Source: JAYRWD01 sp041918255
GTDB taxonomy: Bacteria > Patescibacteriota > Dojkabacteria > B142 > WJKM01
DNA length: 30,021 nt
Direction: 5' to 3'
NCBI GenBank assembly: GCA_041918255.1
Contig: JAYRWD010000024.1
Coordinates: 1-30,021, forward strand
The position numbers were made by a program, and so were the translations under genes. Positions 21,992 to 30,021 of the stretch are shown here, one piece after another; within the stretch, counting starts at the first letter, position 1; each line of letters opens with the position of its first letter. A model generated the notes under the pieces. That model was not told the origin of the DNA. It saw only the letters and a list, made by a program, of their open reading frames with translations, and searched no databases.

Positions 21992-24900
21992 ATGATATTT
22001 CAAATTAAGCACAAGCCTATGCTTCAACTAAATATTCAACAAAAACTTGCAATATCCAGTATCGAAGGACCTGTTCTAGTTGTAGCTGGTCCAGGTACCG
22101 GAAAAACTCATGTTTTAACCCTACGAATCCTCGAAATTTTAAAACGAACTCAAGCAAATCCAGAGAATATCTTAGCCCTAACATTCACTGACGCAGCAGC
22201 GTCCAATATGCGATCAAGACTTAGCAAACAGATTGGACCCGACGCTTATAAGATAAATATTTCAACTTTTCACTCATTTTGTAATGAGATTATATTAACA
22301 AACCCTGGCACCTTTGCCTTTAAGAATGAAAACTCGCAAATAGACGACCTGAGAAGCCGCAAAATATTTGAAAGTATACTTGAAGGTGCAAATTACAATC
22401 CTACTAACGAATATTTACGTTACCCTGAATTTCTAAATCTACTAAACATAAAGCACGAGTTAGAATCCCACACTTTTAAATTCAAACTTAGAAGTTTCGT
22501 AGATCCATTCCGAAATATAAATTCGATTAAGAAGGGCGTAAGTGACATCAAACGCGAGTTTATTACTACTGATCAGCTCAGAGAGTCTATTAGCCAAACC
22601 ATACTGGAAGGGTTAGATCCTAAAATAATATTAAATTCAAAAACAGGAAAGATAAAGACAAAATACGAACAACTTATCAGTAAAATTCAAAAAAATATTG
22701 AGTTTGTTTATTGTTTTGAAAAATACGAAGAGATCCTGAAAGCAGAAACTCTCTATGATTATGACGATATGATAAACCATGTAGCTCTTGCTTTCTCACT
22801 CAAAGATGACCTACTGGCTAAATACCAAGAGAGATATCAATATATTCTAATCGATGAATTTCAAGATACCAATGGTTCTCAAAATAAAGTGGTAACTCTC
22901 CTAGCGAGCTGGGACGATAAACCAAATTTATTTGTGGTGGGTGACGAAGACCAGTCGATCTTTCGATTTCAAGGAGCTAACGTCACAAATATGCTTGAAT
23001 TTTCCGCAAGATATCCCAGTGCTTCCACAATCGTTTTACAAACAAACTACCGATCATGTGCAAATATCATCAGCGCTTCTCAATCTCTGATCAAACGAAA
23101 TACCGAGCGAATCACCGAAGCCAAGTATGGAAAATCGAAGATATTATCTCCTGCTGATCCAAATAATCTCGGTGAAAAAATCATTACCCGCGAATATTCA
23201 AAAGGGGAAATAGAATTCGCAGACATCGCCAAGCAAATAAACACTTTAATAGCTAAAGGTGTCAAACCCTCGGAAATTGCAGTAATATTTCGCAAAAATG
23301 TTGACATAAAAGCAATGCTCGCGTATCTAAACTACTCTAAAGTACCCTATATTGTGGATCATACCGATGGGCTATTCGAGTATCCTTACTTTGTTAATCT
23401 TTATAAATACCTACGCGCTATAGCAGAACCTTTATCAAATGTAAACATCTCGAATTTATTGTTTCTGGAGAGTGTAAATCTGAATCAAGTAGATCTATTC
23501 CGAATTCTAAAATTCTTTCGGACTTCGCGCCAAGATAGTCTATTTGAATTGCTATTAAACCACGAATCCCTAAATCAAATCGAAAACCTTCAGGATCCAG
23601 TTAGTTTCCAAAACCTAGCTCTCAAAATACTTAATCTCGACCAGAAAGCAAGAAACACTAACGTGTCTTTTTTCCTGCGACTTATGCTTCAAGACAATAT
23701 AGCTAAAAAAATGCTTGAGCAGCCAGACAGAGTAGCTAATTTGAACATTTTAAAAACATTTCTAGACTTTGCCGATGCGCGTCAAAATGAAAACTTAGAC
23801 TATACGCTAACTGATTTACTTCGAGACCTCCAATATATCAAGGAAGGTCAGTCATTCCTCAATATCGCTTATCTATCTGACGATCCAGAAGCTATTAAAA
23901 TAATGACCGCGCACAAATCCAAGGGACTTGAATTTGAGCATGTTTTCATACCAAAAATGATTAAAGGTTACTGGGGCGATCAAAGAAAACCGACAAATGA
24001 CATTAAGTTGCTCATAAACGATAGCGATGTGCTAGAGGATGATAAGCAGGAAGAAGAAGAGACTAGAAGACTTATTTATGTCGCCATGACACGAGCGAAG
24101 AATAATCTATATTTGAGTTGGTCAAAAGCATACCTAGCAAATCCAGGTAAATACAAGGATTCCTTACCTAGTAAATTTTTAAGTGAAATAGACTCTGAAT
24201 TCGTAGAACCCCAGGTCATATCTACGTCCAAGGAATTGGAAGAAATAGCACTAGAAAGTATTGTCTCTTCAGTCAAAAAGATTAATCTAAATCTCGAGAG
24301 TGAGAAATATCTAAAACAAATTATCGAAGATTTCAAACTTTCTGCGACTGCCCTAAACAATTACCTGAGAAATCCTCAGGAATTTCTTGAGCGCCAGTTG
24401 CTTAGAGTCCCTGAGGAAAAGAATAAAAGCCTAGCTTTAGGTGAATCGATACACTTAAGCCTTGAATACTTTTTTAGAAGATTAAAGTATTACAAAAAAA
24501 TTGAGCAACTGGATTTCATGTTAGAAATATTTGAGAAAAGAATGGCAAAAATCTTTGGTTTCCATAGAGAATATGATGAAACGGTAAAAGAGGGCAGAGA
24601 AATACTTGAGAAATGGTACAAGGCTTCATTTCCAGATTTTTGTGAGCCACTTTTTATTGAATATCGTTTTGCTGGTCACCATATTATGCTGGGCGATGTC
24701 AGATTATACGGGAAGGTAGACAAGATTGAGCTTTTAGATAGTGTTGCGAAGACTGTAAAAATAATTGATTACAAAACGAGCAAACCAAACTCTTCAAAGA
24801 TTACTGAGTCCATTATCGGAGACACCTCTTGTGATATATTTCGTCAATTGGCATTTTATAAATTATTAACCCTGTGTGATAAAACTTTTGGCTACAGCGT

Positions 24901-25045
24901 AAAGGAATTAGAAATACAACATCTCCGACCAAATCCGAGGGGTGACTTCAAGGCGGTTCAATATAATATCTCGGAAAAGAATATTGAGGAACTAAAAACT
25001 TTAATTGCCGAAACAATGAAGAAAGTCCGCAATTTGGAATTTTAG
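21992..25045 (+). CDS. UvrD/PcrA-type helicase with C-terminal PD-(D/E)XK nuclease domain
   Basis: The 1017-residue protein is a superfamily 1A helicase: Q-motif LNIQQKLAI, Walker A AGPGTGKT (32-39), Walker B ILIDEFQDT (about 284-292), motif III VGDEDQSIFRFQGA, motif IV TNYRS, motif V MTAHKSKGLEFEHVF (about 638-652) and motif VI EETRRLIYVAMTRAK. The last 230 residues form a RecB/AddB-like nuclease: LGESIHLSLEYF (His near 820), GKVDKIE (Asp near 910) and KIIDYKTS (near 924), then RQLAFYKLL. No iron-sulfur cysteine cluster is seen. It may process double-strand breaks, like AddAB in one chain. The start could also be the ATG at 22019, just before the Q-motif. Confidence 0.92.
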   Translation: MIFQIKHKPMLQLNIQQKLAISSIEGPVLVVAGPGTGKTHVLTLRILEILKRTQANPENILALTFTDAAASNMRSRLSKQIGPDAYKINISTFHSFCNEIILTNPGTFAFKNENSQIDDLRSRKIFESILEGANYNPTNEYLRYPEFLNLLNIKHELESHTFKFKLRSFVDPFRNINSIKKGVSDIKREFITTDQLRESISQTILEGLDPKIILNSKTGKIKTKYEQLISKIQKNIEFVYCFEKYEEILKAETLYDYDDMINHVALAFSLKDDLLAKYQERYQYILIDEFQDTNGSQNKVVTLLASWDDKPNLFVVGDEDQSIFRFQGANVTNMLEFSARYPSASTIVLQTNYRSCANIISASQSLIKRNTERITEAKYGKSKILSPADPNNLGEKIITREYSKGEIEFADIAKQINTLIAKGVKPSEIAVIFRKNVDIKAMLAYLNYSKVPYIVDHTDGLFEYPYFVNLYKYLRAIAEPLSNVNISNLLFLESVNLNQVDLFRILKFFRTSRQDSLFELLLNHESLNQIENLQDPVSFQNLALKILNLDQKARNTNVSFFLRLMLQDNIAKKMLEQPDRVANLNILKTFLDFADARQNENLDYTLTDLLRDLQYIKEGQSFLNIAYLSDDPEAIKIMTAHKSKGLEFEHVFIPKMIKGYWGDQRKPTNDIKLLINDSDVLEDDKQEEEETRRLIYVAMTRAKNNLYLSWSKAYLANPGKYKDSLPSKFLSEIDSEFVEPQVISTSKELEEIALESIVSSVKKINLNLESEKYLKQIIEDFKLSATALNNYLRNPQEFLERQLLRVPEEKNKSLALGESIHLSLEYFFRRLKYYKKIEQLDFMLEIFEKRMAKIFGFHREYDETVKEGREILEKWYKASFPDFCEPLFIEYRFAGHHIMLGDVRLYGKVDKIELLDSVAKTVKIIDYKTSKPNSSKITESIIGDTSCDIFRQLAFYKLLTLCDKTFGYSVKELEIQHLRPNPRGDFKAVQYNISEKNIEELKTLIAETMKKVRNLEF

Positions 25046-25133
25046 AAAGCCAATTCACCTAGCCTCGAAGAAAAAATATGGTTGGATTCTTGGAAGAATT
25101 GCCACAGCCAAATAAACTTTCCAAAATTCTATA

Positions 25134-25281
25134 GCCTCTATGCGAAACCCGATCAAGGCAACAAATGTGTGTCGCACTGAGTTTTTCTAAGTGCGACACT
25201 ATTATATCTTCACCCTTCGGCATGCTTCTGCCAGAGGCAGATGGGCATGGAGACATAATAAATGTTGTTTCACATAAAGTT
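25134..25281. mobile_element. MITE-like palindromic element, copy 2
   Basis: This unit aligns with copy 1 over its length. Ends are GCCTCTATGCGAAAC (25134) and GTTTCACATAAAGTT (25267-25281). Hairpin 1 is a perfect GTGTCGCACT/AGTGCGACAC. Hairpin 2 is TCTGCC/GGCAGA inside CATGC/GCATG, with stem sequence unlike copy 1 but the same position and shape. The blocks ATTATATCTTCACCC and GACATAATAA are nearly identical in both. It lies between the convergent helicase and ABC transporter genes and has no ORF of its own. Confidence 0.7.
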
Positions 25282-25307
25282 TTACCTCATATGCATTTTT
25301 ACAGTCT

Positions 25308-27065
25308 TCAATCCCTCTCTATTTCCCCTTTTGTCTGTAAATCCCACAGTTGTTTATACAATCCCGAACCTTGCGAAGTTAATTCAACATGGGTTCCTTC
25401 CTCAATTATCTTCCCATTATCCAATACCAGAATGTAATTGGCTTTCATAACTGTGGAAAGTCTATGCGCGATTACTATAGTTGTTTTTGACTTTGCTAAT
25501 TCCCAAAACGCTTGTTGCACATACCCTTCTGATTCTGAATCGAGATTACTTGTCGCCTCATCTAGTACGACTATTGGTGTATTAGCAAGTATGACGCGAG
25601 CAATAGACAATCTTTGTCTCTGCCCACCCGAAAGTTTAATGCCTCGTTCCCCAACCATTGTCTCAAGTCCTTCTGGAAGAGTTTTGATAAAATCGTACAG
25701 ATGGGCGACCTTCGCTGCTGCCATTATTTCTTCCTCATCGCTATCGAGATTCGAGTATGCGAGATTATATCCGATCGTGTTATTAAACATTACTGGATCT
25801 TGTGGCACAAAACCTATTTGTTGTCTTAGCATGCTCTTTGGTATATCTCGAATATTAATTCCACCGATCAAGATTTCGCCATTACTCGGATCAAAAAAAC
25901 GCAAAAGAAGCCTTACCAAGGTTGTTTTGCCAGCTCCCGATTTACCCACCAAAGCAATGGACATACCTGTATCAACTTTAAAATTAACTTCTTCTAAAAC
26001 ATTCTCGCCTTTTGCATATCTAAATGACACATTATTGAATTCGATATCATAACCTCCAGTTCCTTCCAGCTCCGCCCATTTTTGTATTGCTTGCTCGTCC
26101 TGTCCATCTTGTATTTCAACTGGTATATCTAATACTTCAAAATAATTTTCTAAGTCGGTAAAATTTTTAACTACCTCTCTAAAGTTAAAAACCATATTAA
26201 TCAAACGGGGGAAAAATATCACAGCGAAACTTGACGCTAGAGTAAAATCTCCAATTGTGATTTTGCCATGCATCAAATCAAGCACACTAATTAGAATAAC
26301 AGCGAGCATCCCAAAGCCAATAATGCCTCCATTGCCGAGATCGATTATCCTGAATGCAAAACTATAGTTTATCGCTGCTTTAAACCAACTTTTCAATACT
26401 TGCGAAAGTCTTTTGTATTCATATTGTTCTTTTGCAAAGTATTTTACTGTTTCAAAACCTATCATATTATCTACAGTTATATTTGAAATCAAATCGTCAA
26501 CTCTATGCATCCGTTTTCTCTTTTGAATATTATTTGAGATAGAAAAAAACATAAATAAAGCATTAAGGATAATCACTATGAGTGTTACAATAGCAAGTTT
26601 GTGATAGACACTAACAAATACTATAAGCAACGCGATAAAATCAAAAAGTATCATAATGTTGAACACGTTCATGTTCATATAGAATTGTGTCAGAGCACCT
26701 TCACCTCTTTTGAACAAACTAATCAAAGCTCCAGATGACTTATTAGAATGATAAGCGAAATCAAGCTCTTGCATTTTGCGAAAGACTTTTAACCTCAAGT
26801 TGATTTGTATTGAATCATTTATATATTCAGAAACTTGAAAGCCAAAAGCGGTCATCAGGATCTCGACGGATTTGAATACCAAAACCAGTGATGCCATTCG
26901 CAAGGCAATGGTAAAATTACTCTCTATTGAAGAATTAACGATTTCCTTAATCGCGAAAGGTATATACATCTCGCACACCGAAGCCAATCCAAATAGTGTA
27001 AAGGCAAGCAAAAGTTTTCCCTTGTGCTCAAAAACTAATTTGTAAAATTTACTTATGGTTTGCAT
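25308..27065 (-). CDS. ABC exporter half-transporter, Atm1/HMT-like
   Basis: The 585-residue protein combines a six-helix type I exporter domain (1-315) with an ATPase domain (340-585). The segment RVDDLISNITVDNMIGFETVKYFAKEQYEYKRL (188-220) resembles the Atm1/ABCB7 group, in which FETVKYF is characteristic. The ATPase has Walker A GKSGAGKT (374-381), Q-loop FVPQD, signature LSGGQ (478-482), Walker B IVVLDE (498-503) and H-loop AHRLS, so it should be active. It probably works as a homodimer. The cargo is unknown; Atm1 relatives move glutathione or sulfur compounds, while other close relatives move lipids or peptides. It is a single-gene unit, convergent with the helicase and divergent from the hydrolase gene. 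Confidence 0.92.
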   Translation of the reverse strand: MQTISKFYKLVFEHKGKLLLAFTLFGLASVCEMYIPFAIKEIVNSSIESNFTIALRMASLVLVFKSVEILMTAFGFQVSEYINDSIQINLRLKVFRKMQELDFAYHSNKSSGALISLFKRGEGALTQFYMNMNVFNIMILFDFIALLIVFVSVYHKLAIVTLIVIILNALFMFFSISNNIQKRKRMHRVDDLISNITVDNMIGFETVKYFAKEQYEYKRLSQVLKSWFKAAINYSFAFRIIDLGNGGIIGFGMLAVILISVLDLMHGKITIGDFTLASSFAVIFFPRLINMVFNFREVVKNFTDLENYFEVLDIPVEIQDGQDEQAIQKWAELEGTGGYDIEFNNVSFRYAKGENVLEEVNFKVDTGMSIALVGKSGAGKTTLVRLLLRFFDPSNGEILIGGINIRDIPKSMLRQQIGFVPQDPVMFNNTIGYNLAYSNLDSDEEEIMAAAKVAHLYDFIKTLPEGLETMVGERGIKLSGGQRQRLSIARVILANTPIVVLDEATSNLDSESEGYVQQAFWELAKSKTTIVIAHRLSTVMKANYILVLDNGKIIEEGTHVELTSQGSGLYKQLWDLQTKGEIERD

Positions 27066-27156
27066 TTACGCAATCTAAAGGACATAATATGTTTATTATA
27101 ACGAGAAAACAGACTTTTGGGGGCTAATATTCAACTATTTAAAATAAAAGAAGCAA

Positions 27157-28302
27157 ATGCACAGAAAACTTTTAACTGTTTTTTTGATTTCGATCATAGC
27201 TAGTCTCTTATTGTTTTACTTGGTTCGAGTAGTAAAACCAAATCTTTCGAACTCTCAGAATGATAATTCTCAGAAAGTCCAAAAAGTTTCTCCCACTAAC
27301 GACGAAGAGAAGTCGCAAACCAATCAGGACATAAAATTAATCAAACAGGATCAAATCGATGGGTTCAATTACTGGCTCTACGAAAACACAAAATATCCAT
27401 GTGGAAAATCTGGGAATCACGAATTTGTAATACTGCAAAAGGGTGAAACTAAGGACGCTAGAAATTTATTTGTAAGATTCCATGGGGGTGGCTTCGGATT
27501 TTATAAAAGTGATGGGACAAATATAGCACCAAAGAGTTCTACCGGGCAGCTTTATGCCGAAACCGAACGGAAAAATCTATTTGGCTCCGTTCTCGAAGAT
27601 GGACTTTCTAAACTTATCAGAAATTCGACAGCCTGGAGAATTATGACCCCGAGCTACTGTTCCCATGACCTTTATTTAGGAACAGGTCAATATAGCGAGC
27701 TTGATGGTTTTGCTAGATGGGGATTTTCTGCCGCTGAATCTGCTATAGACTTTACTGAAAGCGAGTTCCCATCAACTAAAGTTTTTACTGGCGGAACTTC
27801 CGCTGGGGCATCTGGCGCGTTCTACCATGGCATCACAAGAGATGAAGTTATTGGAATCATCATGGATTCTAATTCTATGGATCTCACAAGTGTTATCACC
27901 AGTTGTGAACAAAACATATCTTCTTGTTGCGGGACAACAGATATTTGCCAATGCTTAGATCAAAGAAAAAGTTGTATCTCGATTTTGGCCGAACGAATTG
28001 GATTTAAACTAGGAGAAGACGAACCACGTCTTATGGTTGCTTCTGGAAAAGTCAATAAACCCATTTACTACATTTGGAATGAAAACGACTTGAATTTCGG
28101 GGGATTAAACGCAAAAAGCTTTTTTATGCCAACTCACGAAGAAATTACCAGATATAACCCGGGTGGACAATCTATCGCAAAACAAGTTTGTGTTTCGAGC
28201 TCCAAAAAGGCAACAAACCCATGTAGCGTGCATTCGCCCACAAAACTTGACGCACCAGAGACTTCAGAAATCTTTGATTGGATTCAAACTTTAAGCAAGT
28301 AA
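27157..28302 (+). CDS. Secreted pectinacetylesterase/Notum-like hydrolase
   Basis: The 381-residue protein has an N-terminal membrane segment or signal anchor (5-24) and an Asn/Gln/Lys-rich linker before an alpha/beta-hydrolase domain. The oxyanion motif RFHGGGFGFY is at 107-116. TPSYCSHDLYLGTG (164-177) matches the PYCTGDxHxG block of pectinacetylesterases and Notum, and the nucleophile S215 is in TGGTSAGASGAF. The Asp is probably in GIIMDSNSMD (233-242) and the His near the C-terminal NPCSVHSP. The region 250-275 is Cys-rich (SCCGTTDICQC). Family enzymes remove acyl groups from polysaccharides or proteins; the substrate here is unknown. A weak hairpin with TTTT lies over the stop codon. Confidence 0.8.
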   Translation: MHRKLLTVFLISIIASLLLFYLVRVVKPNLSNSQNDNSQKVQKVSPTNDEEKSQTNQDIKLIKQDQIDGFNYWLYENTKYPCGKSGNHEFVILQKGETKDARNLFVRFHGGGFGFYKSDGTNIAPKSSTGQLYAETERKNLFGSVLEDGLSKLIRNSTAWRIMTPSYCSHDLYLGTGQYSELDGFARWGFSAAESAIDFTESEFPSTKVFTGGTSAGASGAFYHGITRDEVIGIIMDSNSMDLTSVITSCEQNISSCCGTTDICQCLDQRKSCISILAERIGFKLGEDEPRLMVASGKVNKPIYYIWNENDLNFGGLNAKSFFMPTHEEITRYNPGGQSIAKQVCVSSSKKATNPCSVHSPTKLDAPETSEIFDWIQTLSK

Positions 28303-28373
28303 TTAACTTGTTTTATATGGGGAGAAGCTCTTAATAAAATACCTCACCATGTAACTCTTAAAATCACACAATA

Positions 28374-28730
28374 ATGCGTCTACCAACAAGAACTGAATAC
28401 ATAAAAATCTGGCACATTTTTTTAACTTTTGTCTTTATTTATTCTATCTACCATCTACTCAGGGACGTACTGCAAGACATTCTGAACATTCACAATCCAT
28501 TCACCGAATTCTTATACCACAGGATTAGCTACAAAACTTATCCTGTTTTTCTTCAATGGATTACTTTTGGAAGTTGGGGTAAATGGTCTACATTCCCCAT
28601 TGAGCTTTTCCTGATATTTTCGATTCCAATAGCTTTGAAGAAACAAAGTGTCACAATGTTGGATAAAATAATACTTATTGTCATAGTGATACCGGTTCTA
28701 ATCTGGGCTGCTATCCCAGTTTTGGCTTAG
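28374..28730 (+). CDS. Small membrane protein of unknown function
   Basis: The 118-residue protein has hydrophobic segments at about 14-30, 73-86 and 98-116, joined by an aromatic-rich stretch (LYHRISYKTYPVFLQWITFGSW). No family is recognised. It follows the secreted hydrolase gene by 71 bases on the same strand. Confidence 0.72.
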   Translation: MRLPTRTEYIKIWHIFLTFVFIYSIYHLLRDVLQDILNIHNPFTEFLYHRISYKTYPVFLQWITFGSWGKWSTFPIELFLIFSIPIALKKQSVTMLDKIILIVIVIPVLIWAAIPVLA

Positions 28731-28856
28731 GACTAAGTACCTGAATTACAATCTTATTCAAAATTAGCTAAATATATTCATCTCTTGTCAAACATCTTTT
28801 GTTCATAAGATCATCCTCAAACGGAATTTAAAAATATTGAACCCGTCTGCCAATTT

Positions 28857-28870
28857 ACTTTTTAAAAAGT
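28857..28870. other. 14-bp perfect palindrome upstream of the aldolase gene
   Basis: ACTTTTTAAAAAGT is its own complement and lies 47 bases before the threonine aldolase start, enclosed by a further TTTAC/GTAAA pair. It could be an operator, but AT-only palindromes arise easily by chance in such AT-rich DNA. Confidence 0.25.
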
Positions 28871-28916
28871 TTTGGTAAACTAAAGCACTACAAGCATTAA
28901 CTATTAATCATCAATA

Positions 28917-29939
28917 ATGTACAGTTTCAAAAACGACTATAGCGAAGGTTGCCATCCAAGGATACTAGACGCACTTGCGAAAACAAACTTAGAACAACAA
29001 GATGGTTATGGGGAAGATACATATTCAACGCAGGCAAAAGAAATTATTAAGAACAAGATTCAGTACCCAGATGCTAAGATTTACTTTGTCTCGGGCGGTA
29101 CGCAAGCAAACCTAATCGTGATTGCTTCAATGCTTCGACCCTATGAATCTGTAATCTCTGCAGAATCCGGACACATTAACGTACATGAAGCCGGGGCTAT
29201 AGAATCCACTGGCCATAAAATACATTCCATATCTAATCCTGATGGGAAAGTGACAGTCGATGGGATTCGATCCATACTCAAGGGGCATATCCAGGTCCCA
29301 CACATGGTAAAGCCACGTTTAGTATATATTTCAAATGCGACCGAGATTGGAACTATATATGGAAAGACTGAATTAGAACAACTTATAAAAACGTGCCGTG
29401 AGAATAACTTAATACTTTTTCTTGATGGTGCAAGACTTGGATCCGCGCTATGCGCGGAAGGCAATGACCTTGCAATGGTTGATTTATCTAGAATGACAGA
29501 TGTTTTCTATATTGGGGGTACGAAAAATGGAGCATTACTCGGAGAAGCCATTGTGATTAATAATTCACAACTTCAGAAAGATTTTGAATTTCATTTAAAA
29601 CAAAGAGGGGCATTATTATCAAAAGGGCGAATTCTTGGAATACAATTTCTAGAATTATTCATGGACGATTTGTTTTTTGATCTGGCAAAACACGCAAATG
29701 CCATGGCGGGGAAAATTGTTGAAGCAATGAAAGAGAAGGGGATCAAATTTCTCACAAATTCAACAACTAATCAAATTTTTCCTATATTATCAAACCATTT
29801 AATTGAAAGACTTGCAAAAAAACACGGATTTTACGTTTGGCAAAAAGTTGATGAAGAAAACTCTGCTATAAGACTTGTTACATCATGGGCTACGCAAGAA
29901 AGCGCGATAGATGAATTTATTGCAGATTTAGATATGTAA
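28917..29939 (+). CDS. Low-specificity threonine aldolase (beta-eliminating lyase family)
   Basis: This 340-residue fold-type I PLP enzyme splits L-threonine or L-allo-threonine into glycine and acetaldehyde. Family markers are FKNDYSEGCHPRIL at the start, YGEDTYS (31-37), VSGGTQANL (58-66), HINVHEAGA (86-94), FLDGARLGSAL (168-178), and the PLP lysine K203 in YIGGTKNGALLGE. Length is normal. The enzyme can provide glycine, the same amino acid served by the T-box operon at the other end of the window, though no shared regulation is seen. The stop codon overlaps the start of the next gene in TAATG, so the two are probably translationally coupled. Confidence 0.93.
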   Translation: MYSFKNDYSEGCHPRILDALAKTNLEQQDGYGEDTYSTQAKEIIKNKIQYPDAKIYFVSGGTQANLIVIASMLRPYESVISAESGHINVHEAGAIESTGHKIHSISNPDGKVTVDGIRSILKGHIQVPHMVKPRLVYISNATEIGTIYGKTELEQLIKTCRENNLILFLDGARLGSALCAEGNDLAMVDLSRMTDVFYIGGTKNGALLGEAIVINNSQLQKDFEFHLKQRGALLSKGRILGIQFLELFMDDLFFDLAKHANAMAGKIVEAMKEKGIKFLTNSTTNQIFPILSNHLIERLAKKHGFYVWQKVDEENSAIRLVTSWATQESAIDEFIADLDM

Positions 29940-30021
29940 TGAAATTATTCAAAACTGACATTTACAAAATCTGGAGAGTTCTTTTGATTCCCATATTTAT
30001 TTTCACGCTTATTCATTTCCT
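29939..30021 (+). CDS. N-terminus of a membrane protein, cut by the window edge
   Basis: An ATG overlapping the aldolase stop codon (TAATG) opens a frame that runs to the edge for 27 codons: MKLFKTDIYKIWRVLLIP, followed by IFIFTLIHF. A short basic start and a hydrophobic helix suggest an inner-membrane or signal-anchored protein. The family cannot be determined. Confidence 0.6.
   Translation, partial: MKLFKTDIYKIWRVLLIPIFIFTLIHF

Noticed and set aside
25438..26052. 204-codon plus-strand open frame inside the ABC transporter gene
   Set aside because: It is antisense to the conserved ATPase domain (Walker A and signature region), which fully explains the DNA.
28296..28314. CAAGT-AATTA-ACTTG plus TTTT as a terminator after the hydrolase gene
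   Set aside because: The stem is only 5 bp and AT-rich and it overlaps the stop codon; too weak to list as a feature.

Overview
The window looks like a piece of chromosome from a small-genome, AT-rich bacterium, most likely a member of the Candidate Phyla Radiation (Patescibacteria). This placement is inferred from gene content and style. The genes are compact and on both strands, most starts lack a clear Shine-Dalgarno sequence, TGA is a normal stop, and several family members are minimal: RecO without zinc cysteines, HrcA without its central segment, and a Fic protein with a dead active site. No phylogenetic marker was tested.

Left part (1-7.2 kb). After a possible CDS tail at the edge there is a gene-free stretch with four GTCAT-ended palindromic repeats. 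Next come a membrane-anchored DsbA-like oxidoreductase, a cytidylyltransferase-like protein, RecO and a cytidylate-kinase-like protein, all on +. Two minus-strand genes follow (HD-domain protein, small membrane protein). A T-box-like leader with a well-formed antiterminator then precedes a GNAT acetyltransferase and glycyl-tRNA synthetase.

Middle (7.4-12.4 kb). This is a minus-strand heat-shock block: hrcA, grpE, a MazG-like pyrophosphohydrolase and dnaK. CIRCE operators overlap near-identical promoters in front of hrcA and dnaK. A queuosine-salvage (Qng1/DUF2419-type) protein lies downstream of dnaK.

Accessory block (12.4-16.1 kb). A three-gene minus-strand operon encodes a threonine-synthase-like PLP enzyme, an ATP-grasp ligase and an NlpC/P60-like cysteine amidase. 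It is divergent from a 62-residue LysW-like zinc-ribbon protein. Together these look like a carrier-protein-based amino-acid or peptide modification system, and they are the best candidate here for an undescribed pathway. A palindromic mobile-like element and tRNA-Thr(CGT) follow.

Right part (16.4-30 kb). Genes here are a small hypothetical protein, a multi-pass membrane protein, a degenerate Fic/winged-helix protein, UvrC, a secreted dockerin-like protein, a UvrD-type helicase with a C-terminal PD-(D/E)XK nuclease domain, an Atm1-like ABC exporter, a secreted pectinacetylesterase/Notum-like hydrolase, a small membrane protein, threonine aldolase and a cut-off membrane protein. A second and a decayed third copy of the palindromic element lie at convergent gene ends.
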